Source: an uncultured Bryobacteraceae bacterium (GTDB taxonomy: Bacteria; Acidobacteriota; Terriglobia; Bryobacterales; Bryobacteraceae). Taken from it: a stretch of 64,000 bases of DNA. Location of the stretch: the NCBI GenBank assembly GCA_938003835.1, contig CALKXJ010000006.1:185990-249989 (forward strand), read 5' to 3'. Made by a program: the position numbers and the translations under genes. This document shows, piece after piece, positions 28,163-38,199 of this stretch; within the stretch, counting starts at the first letter, position 1; the number at the start of each line of letters is the position of its first letter. Under the pieces are notes generated by a model that worked only from the letters and a program-made list of their open reading frames with translations, was not told the DNA's origin and searched no databases.

Positions 28163-29263
28163 ATGCGTAGCCTCGACGACAGGAAGACTAGCGAGGCTCT
28201 GGCCCTGGTACGCCGACTTCCGCCCTTTCCCCCCGTGGCGATTCGCATCCTGCAACTGTTGCAGGACGACACGGTGTCCGTGGATGAGCTGGTCGAGCTG
28301 ATGCGGGCCGATCCGGCCTTCAGCACGGAGTTGCTACGGCGCGCTAATTCGCCGCTGTTTGGCTTTCAATCCGAGATTGTCAGCCTCAGGGAGGCGCTGA
28401 TTCTGCTTGGTTTCCGGCGCGTGCGGGGACTGGCTCTCACCGTCGCCACGGGCATGTACCTGCGGAAGGCGGCCCGGATCGAGGAACTGCGGAAGTTCTG
28501 GCGTTACAGTCTCGCCTGCGCTCTGCTTTCAGAGGAGCTGGCGCGCGCCTTCGGATTACCCGAGGATATCGCCTACACCGCCGGCCTGCTCCACGACATC
28601 GGCCGGCTGGCCCTCATGGTGGTGCATCCGGAGCAGTACGCGCAACTGATCCGGCACGTCAGTGAACAGCTCGAAGCTAACCAGCCTGTCGACATCGTGC
28701 AACTGGAGCGTGATCTGTTTGGCATGGATCACTACGAGGTCGGCCGCGGGCTGGCGGAGGATTGGAAACTGCCGCCGGTGCTGGCTGAGATTGCCGGTCG
28801 CCACCCCTGGGGGCCGACGCGCCAATGGAACCTCATCGGAGTAGTCCGGTTAGGTTGTCAGTTGGCGATGGCTCTCGGCTTCGGCGTTCTGCCGAGCCCG
28901 CATACCCCTTCGGTGGACGCGCTGCTGGCGGAGTTGCCGGAGTCGGTGCGCAAGCGCTTGCCGGCCGCTCCGGAGCTCTTGGGCGAGGAGATCCAGCGCA
29001 AGCTCACCCAGCTGGACATCGAGAGTTTCGGCCTGTCGGAGCCATTCCCGAGCCTTGGCGCTGCTCCGGCGCCGCAACCGGGCGAGACGCATGCCGCGGC
29101 GGAGGCGCCCCGGACGCCCGCCGCGGAGGTCGGCACCGGCCGGGAGCTACCCCGGGACGGCCGAAACCTGGTCGGCGTTGGAGAGATTCTGGCCTGGCTT
29201 CTCATCGCCTCTCTTTTTGCTGCCCTCCTGCTGGTGGTTCTGCTGAAATTCTTCTCCGTTTGA
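28163..29263 (+). CDS. HDOD domain protein with C-terminal membrane anchor
   Basis: A 366-residue protein. Residues about 15-215 form an HDOD domain (LPPFPPVAIRILQLLQDDTV, RANSPLFGFQSEIVSLREAL, YTAGLLHDIGRLALMVVHPE). A Pro/Ala-rich linker follows, then one C-terminal transmembrane helix (LAWLLIASLFAALLLVVLLK). HDOD domains are degenerate HD-type modules used in signalling and are probably not catalytic. The tail anchor is less usual and would hold the domain at the inner membrane. GATACT at 28146-28151 lies 11 bases before the start. Confidence 0.88.
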   Translation: MRSLDDRKTSEALALVRRLPPFPPVAIRILQLLQDDTVSVDELVELMRADPAFSTELLRRANSPLFGFQSEIVSLREALILLGFRRVRGLALTVATGMYLRKAARIEELRKFWRYSLACALLSEELARAFGLPEDIAYTAGLLHDIGRLALMVVHPEQYAQLIRHVSEQLEANQPVDIVQLERDLFGMDHYEVGRGLAEDWKLPPVLAEIAGRHPWGPTRQWNLIGVVRLGCQLAMALGFGVLPSPHTPSVDALLAELPESVRKRLPAAPELLGEEIQRKLTQLDIESFGLSEPFPSLGAAPAPQPGETHAAAEAPRTPAAEVGTGRELPRDGRNLVGVGEILAWLLIASLFAALLLVVLLKFFSV

Positions 29264-29302
29264 AGCATCCTACGCGCCCGCATCCCCCTCGGCTCCCGCA
29301 GT

Positions 29303-29316
29303 GTGACCAAAGTCAT
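29303..29316 (+). promoter_or_regulatory. FNR/CRP-family dyad upstream of the DUF438 gene
   Basis: GTGAC (29303-29307), four bases, then GTCAT (29312-29316). The dyad centre lies about 30 bases before a -10-like TAAGCT (29340-29345), the spacing of a class II activator site. The site before the second hemerythrin gene at 42733-42746 has the same sequence pattern and the same spacing. Confidence 0.6.
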
Positions 29317-29362
29317 CGCGGCGCCTCCCCGGCGCGGCTTAAGCTGTTCGCAGGAAAGCAAG

Positions 29363-30616
29363 ATGAGCGAACTGATCGACAATCGGGCTCACCGACTGCG
29401 AAGCCTCAAGCAGATCATCAAGCACCTGCATGCCGGCGGGTCTCCCGAACAGGTGCGCGAGCAACTGCGCCAGATGGTGAAGGAGGTCGACTACTCCGAG
29501 ATCGTAGCCATGGAGCAGGAGCTGATGGCCGAAGGCATGCCGGTCGAGGAGATCCAGTCGATGTGCGACCTGCATTCGGAAGTCACCCGGGATGTGCTGG
29601 TCAAGCTGCCCGAGCGCGTTTTCCCGCCGGGGCATCCCGTGGACACCTTCCGGCGGGAGAACGAGGCCGTACGGGTTGTGGTGGCGCGAATGCGCGAGAC
29701 CATGGCGAAGCTCCAAACGCTCGAGGACGAGGCCGATGCCGGCGCGCTGGTGCTCATCTGGCGCCAGGCGCTCAACGAGTTAATGGATCTCGACAAGCAC
29801 TACCAGCGCAAAGAACATGCCTTCTTCCCACGCCTGGAGCGCCACGGCATTACGGGTCCGCCAAAGGTGATGTGGGGCAAGGACGACGAAGTGCGGGGCC
29901 TGCTCAAGGAGTTGGGCCAAGCGCTCGAGGCACAGGGTGCCACAGCCGGGGAATGGAAGCTGGTCGCGGCGACTGTCGGCGCGGCTGCGCTTGCGGCGGT
30001 CGAGGAGATGATCTACAAGGAGGAGGCCATCTTCCTGCCGCTGTGCCAAGACACCTTCACCGAAGAGGACTGGGCGGAAATCTGGCTGGCCTCTCCCCGC
30101 TACGGCTGGTGCCTGGTGGAGCCACGCGACGGGTACCGGCCGCCTGAGTCCGTCGTGCGCGAGGGACTGAAGGTTCCGGTCTCCGAAGGGATCGAGATGC
30201 CGACGGGGACGCTTTCGCTCGAGCAGTTGATCGGCATCTTTTCGACGCTCCCCGTCGATCTGACCTTCGTCGATGCCGACGACCGGGTGGCCTTCTTCTC
30301 GGAGGGCCCGGACAGGATCTTCGCCCGCAGCCGCGCGGTGCTCGGCAGAAAGGTCCAGCACTGCCATCCGCCGCGCAGCGTGGCCGTTGTGGACCGCATC
30401 CTCAGTGATTTTCGCGAAGGCCGTCACGACGTAGCCGAATTCTGGATCAACTTCCGCGGCCGCTTCGTTCACATCCGCTATTTTGCGGTGCGGGACGGCG
30501 GGGGGCGTTATCTCGGAACGCTCGAGGTCACGCAGGATCTGACGCGGCTGCGCAGCCTGGAGGGGGAGCGGCGCCTGCTTCAATACGACGAGGCGCCCGT
30601 GGGGGAGGCCGCGTGA
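29363..30616 (+). CDS. DUF438-hemerythrin-PAS protein
   Basis: A 417-residue protein in three parts. An N-terminal DUF438 domain (about residues 8-75) is followed by a hemerythrin HHE domain (about 95-235), with candidate di-iron ligands in DKHYQRKEHAFFPRLERHG and EEMIYKEEAIFLPL. A C-terminal PAS-like domain (about 285-400) contains GIFSTLPVDLTFVDADDRVA and HCHPPRSVAVVDRIL. Such proteins are linked to NO or redox sensing in anaerobes. It overlaps the DUF1858/DUF2249 gene by four bases, the usual genetic neighbour. AGGAAAG precedes the ATG. An FNR/CRP-type site lies at 29303-29316. Confidence 0.92.
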   Translation: MSELIDNRAHRLRSLKQIIKHLHAGGSPEQVREQLRQMVKEVDYSEIVAMEQELMAEGMPVEEIQSMCDLHSEVTRDVLVKLPERVFPPGHPVDTFRRENEAVRVVVARMRETMAKLQTLEDEADAGALVLIWRQALNELMDLDKHYQRKEHAFFPRLERHGITGPPKVMWGKDDEVRGLLKELGQALEAQGATAGEWKLVAATVGAAALAAVEEMIYKEEAIFLPLCQDTFTEEDWAEIWLASPRYGWCLVEPRDGYRPPESVVREGLKVPVSEGIEMPTGTLSLEQLIGIFSTLPVDLTFVDADDRVAFFSEGPDRIFARSRAVLGRKVQHCHPPRSVAVVDRILSDFREGRHDVAEFWINFRGRFVHIRYFAVRDGGGRYLGTLEVTQDLTRLRSLEGERRLLQYDEAPVGEAA

Positions 30617-31134
30617 GCCTGGCCATCAATCCGGAGACGAAGGTCGGGGCGCTGCTGGAGGCGTACCCGCAACTGGAGCAGACGCTGATAGAATGCGCGC
30701 CGGCCTTTGCCAAACTGAAGAATCCGATTCTCCGCCGCACCGTGGCGCGCGTGGCGACGCTCGAGCAGGCCGCCCGCATCGGAGGCATCGGCGTGCGCGA
30801 GCTGGTGCGCCGGCTGCGCGCCGCTGCTGGTCAGGGCGCGCTCGAGGAGGTTGGCCCCGATGAGTCCGTGCCGGAAGGGCCGGCTCCGGACTGGGTGGTC
30901 CCGGACCGGATCCGCGTCCGCTTCGATGCCGACGCCATGCTAGCCGGAGGCGAACACCCCATCGGGAGGGTCCGCCGCAGCGTGAACGCGCTCGAGCCCG
31001 GCGAGATCGTCGAGCTCGTGAGCTCGTTCCGTCCCGAGCCGTTAATTGAAACCTTCCGCCGCGCCGGCTGCCTGGTTTACTGCTCCGAAGTTGCGCCCGG
31101 ACGCCACGCCACCTATATTACGCGCCGCGGCTGA
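30613..31134 (+). CDS. DUF1858-DUF2249 protein
   Basis: A 173-residue protein with an N-terminal DUF1858 domain (INPETKVGALLEAYPQLEQT through IGVRELVRRLRAAAG) and a C-terminal DUF2249 domain from about residue 115 (HPIGRVRRSVNALEPGEIVE, LVYCSEVAPGRHATYITR). DUF2249 is related to TusA-like sulfur or redox-carrier folds; no reaction is established. It starts at a GTG overlapping the DUF438 stop by four bases, so the two proteins should be made together. The combination recurs in many anaerobes near NO-responsive genes. Convergent with hspR. Confidence 0.85.
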   Translation: MSLAINPETKVGALLEAYPQLEQTLIECAPAFAKLKNPILRRTVARVATLEQAARIGGIGVRELVRRLRAAAGQGALEEVGPDESVPEGPAPDWVVPDRIRVRFDADAMLAGGEHPIGRVRRSVNALEPGEIVELVSSFRPEPLIETFRRAGCLVYCSEVAPGRHATYITRRG

Positions 31135-31136
31135 GC

Positions 31137-31547
<411 letters not shown>

Positions 31548-31550
31548 GAC

Positions 31551-32711
31551 TCACACCTTCGTCCAGATCTCGGCCCGGGGATCCTCCGTGTGCAGCTCGG
31601 CCAACTCCCGCAAGAGCGAGCGTGTGCGCTCATCGCGCGGCGACGGCGCCAGCACCTCGACCTCGACGATCAGATCTCCCCGTGTGCCCTTGCGGCTGTT
31701 GAAGACACCTTTTTCCCGCAGGCGGAACTTCTGGCCGTTCTGGGTTCCCTGGGGAATCTTGAGCAAAGCGCGGCCGTCGATGGTGGGCACCTCAATCTTG
31801 GCGCCGAGTGCCGCCTCCCAGACCGTGACGGGGATCTTGATTTTGATGTCGTCACCTTCCCGCTCAAAGAACGGGTGAGGCTCGACGCGAACCGTGATAT
31901 AGAGGTCGCCTGGGGGGCCGCCCATCACTCCCGCGTTGCCCTTGCCGGCCACGCGCAGCCGATCGCCGCTTTTCACGCCGGCCGGGATGCGCACCTCGAC
32001 CTCCTCCGCCTGAACGGTGCGGCCGTCGCCGTGACAGACGGGGCAGGCGTTGCGGAGAAAGCCCCGCCCCTCACAGCGCGGGCAGGTGAGGCTGAAGCGC
32101 ATCGCGCCGGCCATCTGGGAGACGCTGCCCGATCCGTTGCACTCCGGGCAAACCATCCGGGTGCCGCCGATCGAGCCCGTGCCGCCACAGGCCGCGCAGG
32201 CCTCGTGGCGATTGATCTTCAGGCGCACCTGCGTGCCGCGGATCGCCTGCCAGAAATCGACGTTCAAGGCGTATTCAAGATCGGCGCCTCTCTCCGGGGC
32301 CTGCTGCGGCTGCCGCCGGCCGCCGCGGCCGAAAAACTGGCTGAACAGATCGCTGAAGCTGGAGGCGAAGCCGCCCGTCTCGGCGCGGCTGCCGGCCCGC
32401 GACATGAAGTCGGAGAAATCGAAGCCGCTGAAGTCAAATCCGGCGGCGCGGGCGCTCTCGAAGGGGCTGCCGCCCTCGGCGGGACGCGCCCGGTCCGCGT
32501 AGAAGCCGAAACGGTCGTACATTTCGCGCTTTTTGGGATCGCCGAGAACGTCGTAAGCCTCCTGGATCTGTTTGAAACGTTCTTCGGCGGCCTTGTCGCC
32601 GGGATTGAGATCCGGGTGGTACTTGCGCGCCAGGCGCCGATAGGCCTTCCGGATCTCCTCGGCCGAGGCGTTGCGCTTGATGCCGAGCGTATCGTAGTAG
32701 TCCCGCGCCAT
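31551..32711 (-). CDS. dnaJ: Chaperone DnaJ
   Basis: A 386-residue class I J-domain protein. The J domain covers residues 1-65 with HPD in [10 protein letters not shown] Gly/Phe-rich region follows, then a zinc-finger domain with four CxxCxGxG-type repeats ([32 protein letters not shown]) and C-terminal substrate-binding domains. It stimulates DnaK ATPase activity and delivers unfolded clients. The start is ATG 32711 ([11 protein letters not shown]); a longer frame adds non-conserved residues. It lies between dnaK and hspR. Confidence 0.96.
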   Translation of the reverse strand: MARDYYDTLGIKRNASAEEIRKAYRRLARKYHPDLNPGDKAAEERFKQIQEAYDVLGDPKKREMYDRFGFYADRARPAEGGSPFESARAAGFDFSGFDFSDFMSRAGSRAETGGFASSFSDLFSQFFGRGGRRQPQQAPERGADLEYALNVDFWQAIRGTQVRLKINRHEACAACGGTGSIGGTRMVCPECNGSGSVSQMAGAMRFSLTCPRCEGRGFLRNACPVCHGDGRTVQAEEVEVRIPAGVKSGDRLRVAGKGNAGVMGGPPGDLYITVRVEPHPFFEREGDDIKIKIPVTVWEAALGAKIEVPTIDGRALLKIPQGTQNGQKFRLREKGVFNSRKGTRGDLIVEVEVLAPSPRDERTRSLLRELAELHTEDPRAEIWTKV

Positions 32712-32784
32712 GGGCGTACCCGGCGGCGCGGCGGAAAGGCCTCTTCTGCCTGCGGCCATCCGCCGGCCGCCTGCCGGAAATCAA

Positions 32785-34695
<1,911 letters not shown>

Positions 34696-34785
34696 CTTAG
34701 GTGGAAACCTCCTTAGCGAATCGTTGAGAATGGGGCTGGGAGGCCCAACGCGTCACGGCCTCGCCTCCATCCTTAGCACAATTTC

Positions 34786-34814
34786 ATTATCTAACTTTAG
34801 TCTGTCGTTGTCAA
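34786..34814 (-). promoter_or_regulatory. Sigma-70 promoter of dnaK
   Basis: On the minus strand TTGACA (34814-34809) is followed after 17 bases by GATAAT (34791-34786). The start of transcription would be near 34779, about 84 bases upstream of the dnaK ATG. Confidence 0.72.
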
Positions 34815-34815
34815 G
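34795..34815 (-). promoter_or_regulatory. HAIR-like HspR operator
   Basis: Minus-strand CTTGACA, seven bases, then ACTAAAG. The HAIR consensus is CTTGAGT-N7-ACTCAAG, so the match is five of seven and six of seven bases with exact spacing. It covers the -35 hexamer and most of the spacer of the dnaK promoter. Confidence 0.6.
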
Positions 34816-34986
34816 TTCTGCCGCAGCCCGATCCCGCACGCGCAGCCTGCCTGTCTCCGCCGCCGTAACCCCTCCTGCCCCGGCTCCAGTCACGCCCTGA
34901 CCGCCCGGTTTGACCCCGCCGGCCGCTTCGCCGATAATCTCGGTTTGGCTTACATTTTCTGAGGTCAAGGAAAGGAGTCGAATCTC

Positions 34987-35880
34987 GTGGCCAAGATCGG
35001 ATTTATCGGACTGGGCATTATGGGCAAGCCGATGTCGAAGAACCTCATCAAGGCCGGCCACGCGCTCGTCGTCTACGACCTGGTCGCCGAGCGCGTCGAG
35101 GAAGTGGCGGCGGCCGGCGCCGAGAAAGGTTCCTCGGCTCGGGACGTCGCCTCGAGGAGCGAAGTCGTCATCACGATGCTCCCGGACGGGCCGGATGTCG
35201 AACGGGCGGTACTCGGCCCGGATGGTGTCCTCGAAGGAGCCCAGCGCGGCTCGCTAGCGATCGACATGAGCTCGATCAATCCGCTGGTGGCGCAAAAGGT
35301 GGGGGCCGCCTGCGAAGCCCGAGGGGTGGATTTCCTGGACGCACCTGTCAGCGGCGGGGAACCCAAGGCGATCGACGGGACCCTAGCCATCATGGTGGGC
35401 GGCAAGCAAGAGGTATTCGACCGGGCGCTGCCGATCTTGCAGGCGATGGGCAGCACGGTGACTCTCACCGGGCCGGTGGGCGCCGGCAACGTCACCAAGC
35501 TCGCCAACCAGATCATCGTCGCTGTCAACATCGCCGCCATGGGGGAGGCGCTGGTGCTGGCCACGAAGGCAGGTCTCGATCCCGAGGTTGTCTTTCAAGC
35601 CATTCGGGGAGGGCTGGCCGGCAGCGCTGTCCTGAACGCCAAGGCGCCGATGGTCATCGGCCGGAACTTCCAGCCGGGTTTCCGCATCGCATTGCATCAT
35701 AAAGACTTGCGAAACGCTTTACAGGCCGCCGAATCGCTCAGCGTGCCGCTGCCCGTCACCAGCCTGGTACAGCAGATGATCGTCGCGCTCATCAATGACG
35801 GCAAGGGGGATCTCGACCATTCCGGCATTACGCTCTTTACCGAGCAGACGGCGAAGGTGGAGGTTCGCAAACAGGGTTGA
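34987..35880 (+). CDS. Beta-hydroxyacid dehydrogenase (2-hydroxy-3-oxopropionate reductase-like)
   Basis: A 297-residue NAD(P)-dependent enzyme. The N-terminal Rossmann motif is IGFIGLGIMGKPMSKNLIKA. The substrate motif is FLDAPVSGGEPKAIDGTLAI. The catalytic lysine lies in GAGNVTKLANQIIV. These blocks define the beta-hydroxyacid dehydrogenase family and most resemble tartronate semialdehyde (2-hydroxy-3-oxopropionate) reductase GarR/GlxR; 3-hydroxyisobutyrate dehydrogenase is a possible alternative. It starts at GTG 34987 with AAGGAG nine bases upstream, and is divergent from the dnaK operon. Confidence 0.88.
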   Translation: MAKIGFIGLGIMGKPMSKNLIKAGHALVVYDLVAERVEEVAAAGAEKGSSARDVASRSEVVITMLPDGPDVERAVLGPDGVLEGAQRGSLAIDMSSINPLVAQKVGAACEARGVDFLDAPVSGGEPKAIDGTLAIMVGGKQEVFDRALPILQAMGSTVTLTGPVGAGNVTKLANQIIVAVNIAAMGEALVLATKAGLDPEVVFQAIRGGLAGSAVLNAKAPMVIGRNFQPGFRIALHHKDLRNALQAAESLSVPLPVTSLVQQMIVALINDGKGDLDHSGITLFTEQTAKVEVRKQG

Positions 35881-35961
35881 GCCGTCGCGCGGCGGCGGAC
35901 TGCGCACAGCAAGCGAGTGACTTCCTCGAGCGCCGCCGATAAGGGGACTAAAGGTCGGTCC

Positions 35962-36954
35962 ATGCCCCGGCACGGCGCAGCCCTTCCGAGTCTCCCGCTC
36001 AGCCTGTTGTCCCGCTTCGCCGGAAAATGCCAGGGCGGGCCGGTGCAGGCGGAGTCACGGGAGCGCCTGGACCGGATGTTGGCGCTGGCGCGCGAGCGTG
36101 AGCCGGCTGCCCGCTCCTTTGCCGAACAATGGTCGGCCGTCGATCCGCTGGATTTCTTCGGAGCGGTGGTGGATGCGCTCGAGCGGCCGCCAGAAGAGGT
36201 CGAGTTGCTGCTGAAGCTCGTCAACGCCGACCTGCTGGTGGCCGCCCTTCTCGAGCCCGGCCTCTGTTCTGAGAGCGAGGCGGCCGAACTGGCTCAGGAG
36301 CTGAAATCCTGGGTGCCGGACCTGGATCTGCGCCTTGCGCGCCGCGCCTTGGGCGATGAGGCCGATGGGCAGAAGCAGAGCGCCCCGCCGGTGGTGCGGC
36401 GGGCGCTCGCGCTGCTCGCCGCCCTCTCGCCGGGCGAGCGAATCATACCCTTTCTGTTGCGGGCGTGCCGGATACCAGATCAGCGGATCAGCTCGCAGGT
36501 GGCGCGCCTGGCGGGGCGCTACCGGGCCCGCGGTCTTCTGTTGCGGCTGCTCGAGGACGCCAACCCGCGGGTACGCGCCAATGCCGTCGAGAGCCTGGCG
36601 GACGCGCGGCATCTCTCCGACCGCCGGGAGCTGCTGTGGCGCGCCTCCACTGATGAGCATCACCGCGTGGCGGTGAATGCCCTGGTTGCGCTGGCGCGCC
36701 TCGGCGAGCAGGAGGCGCTCACTCGCTTGGAGCAGCTCGCGCAGCACCAAGCGCCGGAATTCCGCGCCGCCGCGGCGTGGGGGATGGGCCGGCTTGGCGA
36801 GCCGCGCTTCCAACCGGTTCTGAGCCTGCTCTACCAGGATGACTGCGGCATTGTCCGGCGCAATGCCCTGCGAGCCTTGGTCCGCCTGCGGAAGGCCCAG
36901 GCGGAAGAGCCGGTGAACGAGTCCGCTTCCGGCTGGGGTGAGCTGGCGGGCTGA
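35962..36954 (+). CDS. HEAT-repeat protein
   Basis: A 330-residue alpha-helical protein. The C-terminal half shows successive HEAT-type helical pairs (LARLAGRY... is absent as such, but RLAGRYRARGLLLRLLEDAN, RVRANAVESLADARHLSD, HRVAVNALVALARLGEQEA, EFRAAAAWGMGRLGEPRF and IVRRNALRALVRLRKAQ are clear). Such repeats form a protein-binding scaffold; no enzymatic motif is seen. I prefer ATG 35962 to a GTG 45 bases earlier. It follows the dehydrogenase gene closely and may share its transcript. Partner unknown. Confidence 0.75.
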   Translation: MPRHGAALPSLPLSLLSRFAGKCQGGPVQAESRERLDRMLALAREREPAARSFAEQWSAVDPLDFFGAVVDALERPPEEVELLLKLVNADLLVAALLEPGLCSESEAAELAQELKSWVPDLDLRLARRALGDEADGQKQSAPPVVRRALALLAALSPGERIIPFLLRACRIPDQRISSQVARLAGRYRARGLLLRLLEDANPRVRANAVESLADARHLSDRRELLWRASTDEHHRVAVNALVALARLGEQEALTRLEQLAQHQAPEFRAAAAWGMGRLGEPRFQPVLSLLYQDDCGIVRRNALRALVRLRKAQAEEPVNESASGWGELAG

Positions 36955-37317
36955 TGGCGGCTCAGCGCCGGCGCCGGACTCGGTCCCGGCCGACGTTCGC
37001 GAGCCAGAGGCACCGTCCCCGGAAGGAAGCCGTCAACTCTCCGAGTCCCTCCTCGTCGGTGTAGCGCGCCCACACGATCAACGCGGCACCGATCTCGGCG
37101 CGGTCGTAGACCTGTTGCGGTCAGAAGGCCGACTCGCAACGTCCCTCGCCATCGCTGCGAGGTTCCTGATACTGAAATCCCGGCTCAAAACCCGACGACT
37201 CATAAGCCGCCTACCGCCTTGCAGGAGATTTCGCAGAGTGCGCAGCTTTCAGGTTTCTTTGCGAGTCCTCATTCGGGCATACATGACCGGCTCGCGCCGA
37301 GTGTGGCAACCTCGAAT
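36955..37317. other. Gap between convergent genes (about 360 bp)
   Basis: This region lies between the stops of the HEAT gene and the Mut7-C gene. It is slightly less GC-rich than its surroundings in its second half and has no open frame with a ribosome binding site or recognisable domain. A short integrase-like remnant may occupy 36962-37111 on the minus strand. I see no RNA gene. Confidence 0.45.
36962..37111 (-). pseudogene. Possible C-terminal remnant of a tyrosine recombinase
   Basis: The minus strand carries a short frame closed upstream by an in-frame stop. It reads QQVYDRAEIGAALIVWARYT and ends in an Arg-rich tail. VYDR followed by AL-x2-WA resembles the catalytic-tyrosine tail of P4-type integrases, but the usual intervening H-x-Y-x3-K segment is missing. 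Very short, so this is a weak call. Confidence 0.2.
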
Positions 37318-38199
37318 TTAGATCGAAACGCCCCGCTGTGTGACGCTATCGTCGTCTCGCTCGCCTGTCGCCGCCGGTTGGCGTGGCCGGAGCACCGCCG
37401 CGATCAGCTCGCTCATCCGCCGGTGGTGCGAGCCCTCCCAGTAGATGCGGCCGCAGCCCGGGCACTGATGGAAGTCCTCGTATCGCTCGAGAACACCGCG
37501 TGGGAGGCGCCCGGCCACCTCTCTCTTCGAGGCGGCGGCCAGTGGCGTGTTGCACCGGAGGCAGCGGGTGAACGGCGCCACCTGAGAAGCCAGATCGAAG
37601 CGCTCGAGCACTTCCGGAAGCTGGCGCCTGGGGTCGGTCTGGCGCAGCCAGTAGCCGTGCGTCACGGCGGAGCGCATCAGCAGGCCGCGGTCGCGCGTGA
37701 GCAGGATGCGCCGGTCCTCGGAAGCCAGCCGCGCCAGATCGCGGTCGCCGAGGTTGTGGCCGTAAACCGTGTCAAAGCCCATCAAGCGCAGGTAGGCGGC
37801 CAGGCGCCCTAGGTGCGTATCGGCCAGAAACCGGATCTCGCGCAGCGGTTTGGGGCGCACGCGCAGCACCGGCGAGATGTCGATGGACTCGAAGACCGGA
37901 TAGACGCTGATGCGGTCGCCGTCGCCGAGCAGGTGAGCGAAATCGACGCTCGCGCCGTTCACCAGGATCAGATCTACCTCCGTGTGCGGTACGCCCATGC
38001 TTTCGATCGCATCCTTGACCGGCACGGGCGTGTAGAAGGAGAAAGCGAGCGGGAGACCGCGCTCCTCGGGCGGCAGGAAGTCATTGAGCTCGGCATAAAA
38101 GCGCAGCGTGACCGTCTGCGGCCGGTTAGTACAATCGCAGGGTGATGCGTGCCCAGGCGGCAGCGTTGGTCTTCGCCGTTCTCCTCCTGCGCCTGCCAT
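37318..38199 (-). CDS. Mut7-C RNase-type protein with N-terminal ubiquitin-like domain
   Basis: A 293-residue protein. After a poorly conserved start, a ubiquitin/MoaD-like domain begins at TVTLRFYAELNDFLPPEE (about residues 28-110). A Mut7-C PIN-like RNase domain follows (LREIRFLADTHLGRLAAYLR, GFDTVYGHNLGDRDLARLAS, RRILLTRDRGLLMR), and a zinc ribbon (CLRCNTPL and CPGCGRIYW) lies near residue 210-255. The combination is a known bacterial architecture with a presumed nuclease role. The only standard in-frame start before the first domain is ATG 38199, which overlaps the divergent glycosyltransferase by 58 bases; a CTG start would avoid this. Confidence 0.85.
   Translation of the reverse strand: MAGAGGERRRPTLPPGHASPCDCTNRPQTVTLRFYAELNDFLPPEERGLPLAFSFYTPVPVKDAIESMGVPHTEVDLILVNGASVDFAHLLGDGDRISVYPVFESIDISPVLRVRPKPLREIRFLADTHLGRLAAYLRLMGFDTVYGHNLGDRDLARLASEDRRILLTRDRGLLMRSAVTHGYWLRQTDPRRQLPEVLERFDLASQVAPFTRCLRCNTPLAAASKREVAGRLPRGVLERYEDFHQCPGCGRIYWEGSHHRRMSELIAAVLRPRQPAATGERDDDSVTQRGVSI
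38130..38135 (+). promoter_or_regulatory. -10 box directly before the GT39-like gene
   Basis: TACAAT ends six bases before GTG 38142 (nine before ATG 38145), and no Shine-Dalgarno lies between. This is the spacing expected if transcription starts at or next to the start codon. The box lies inside the 5' end of the divergent Mut7-C frame. Confidence 0.4.
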
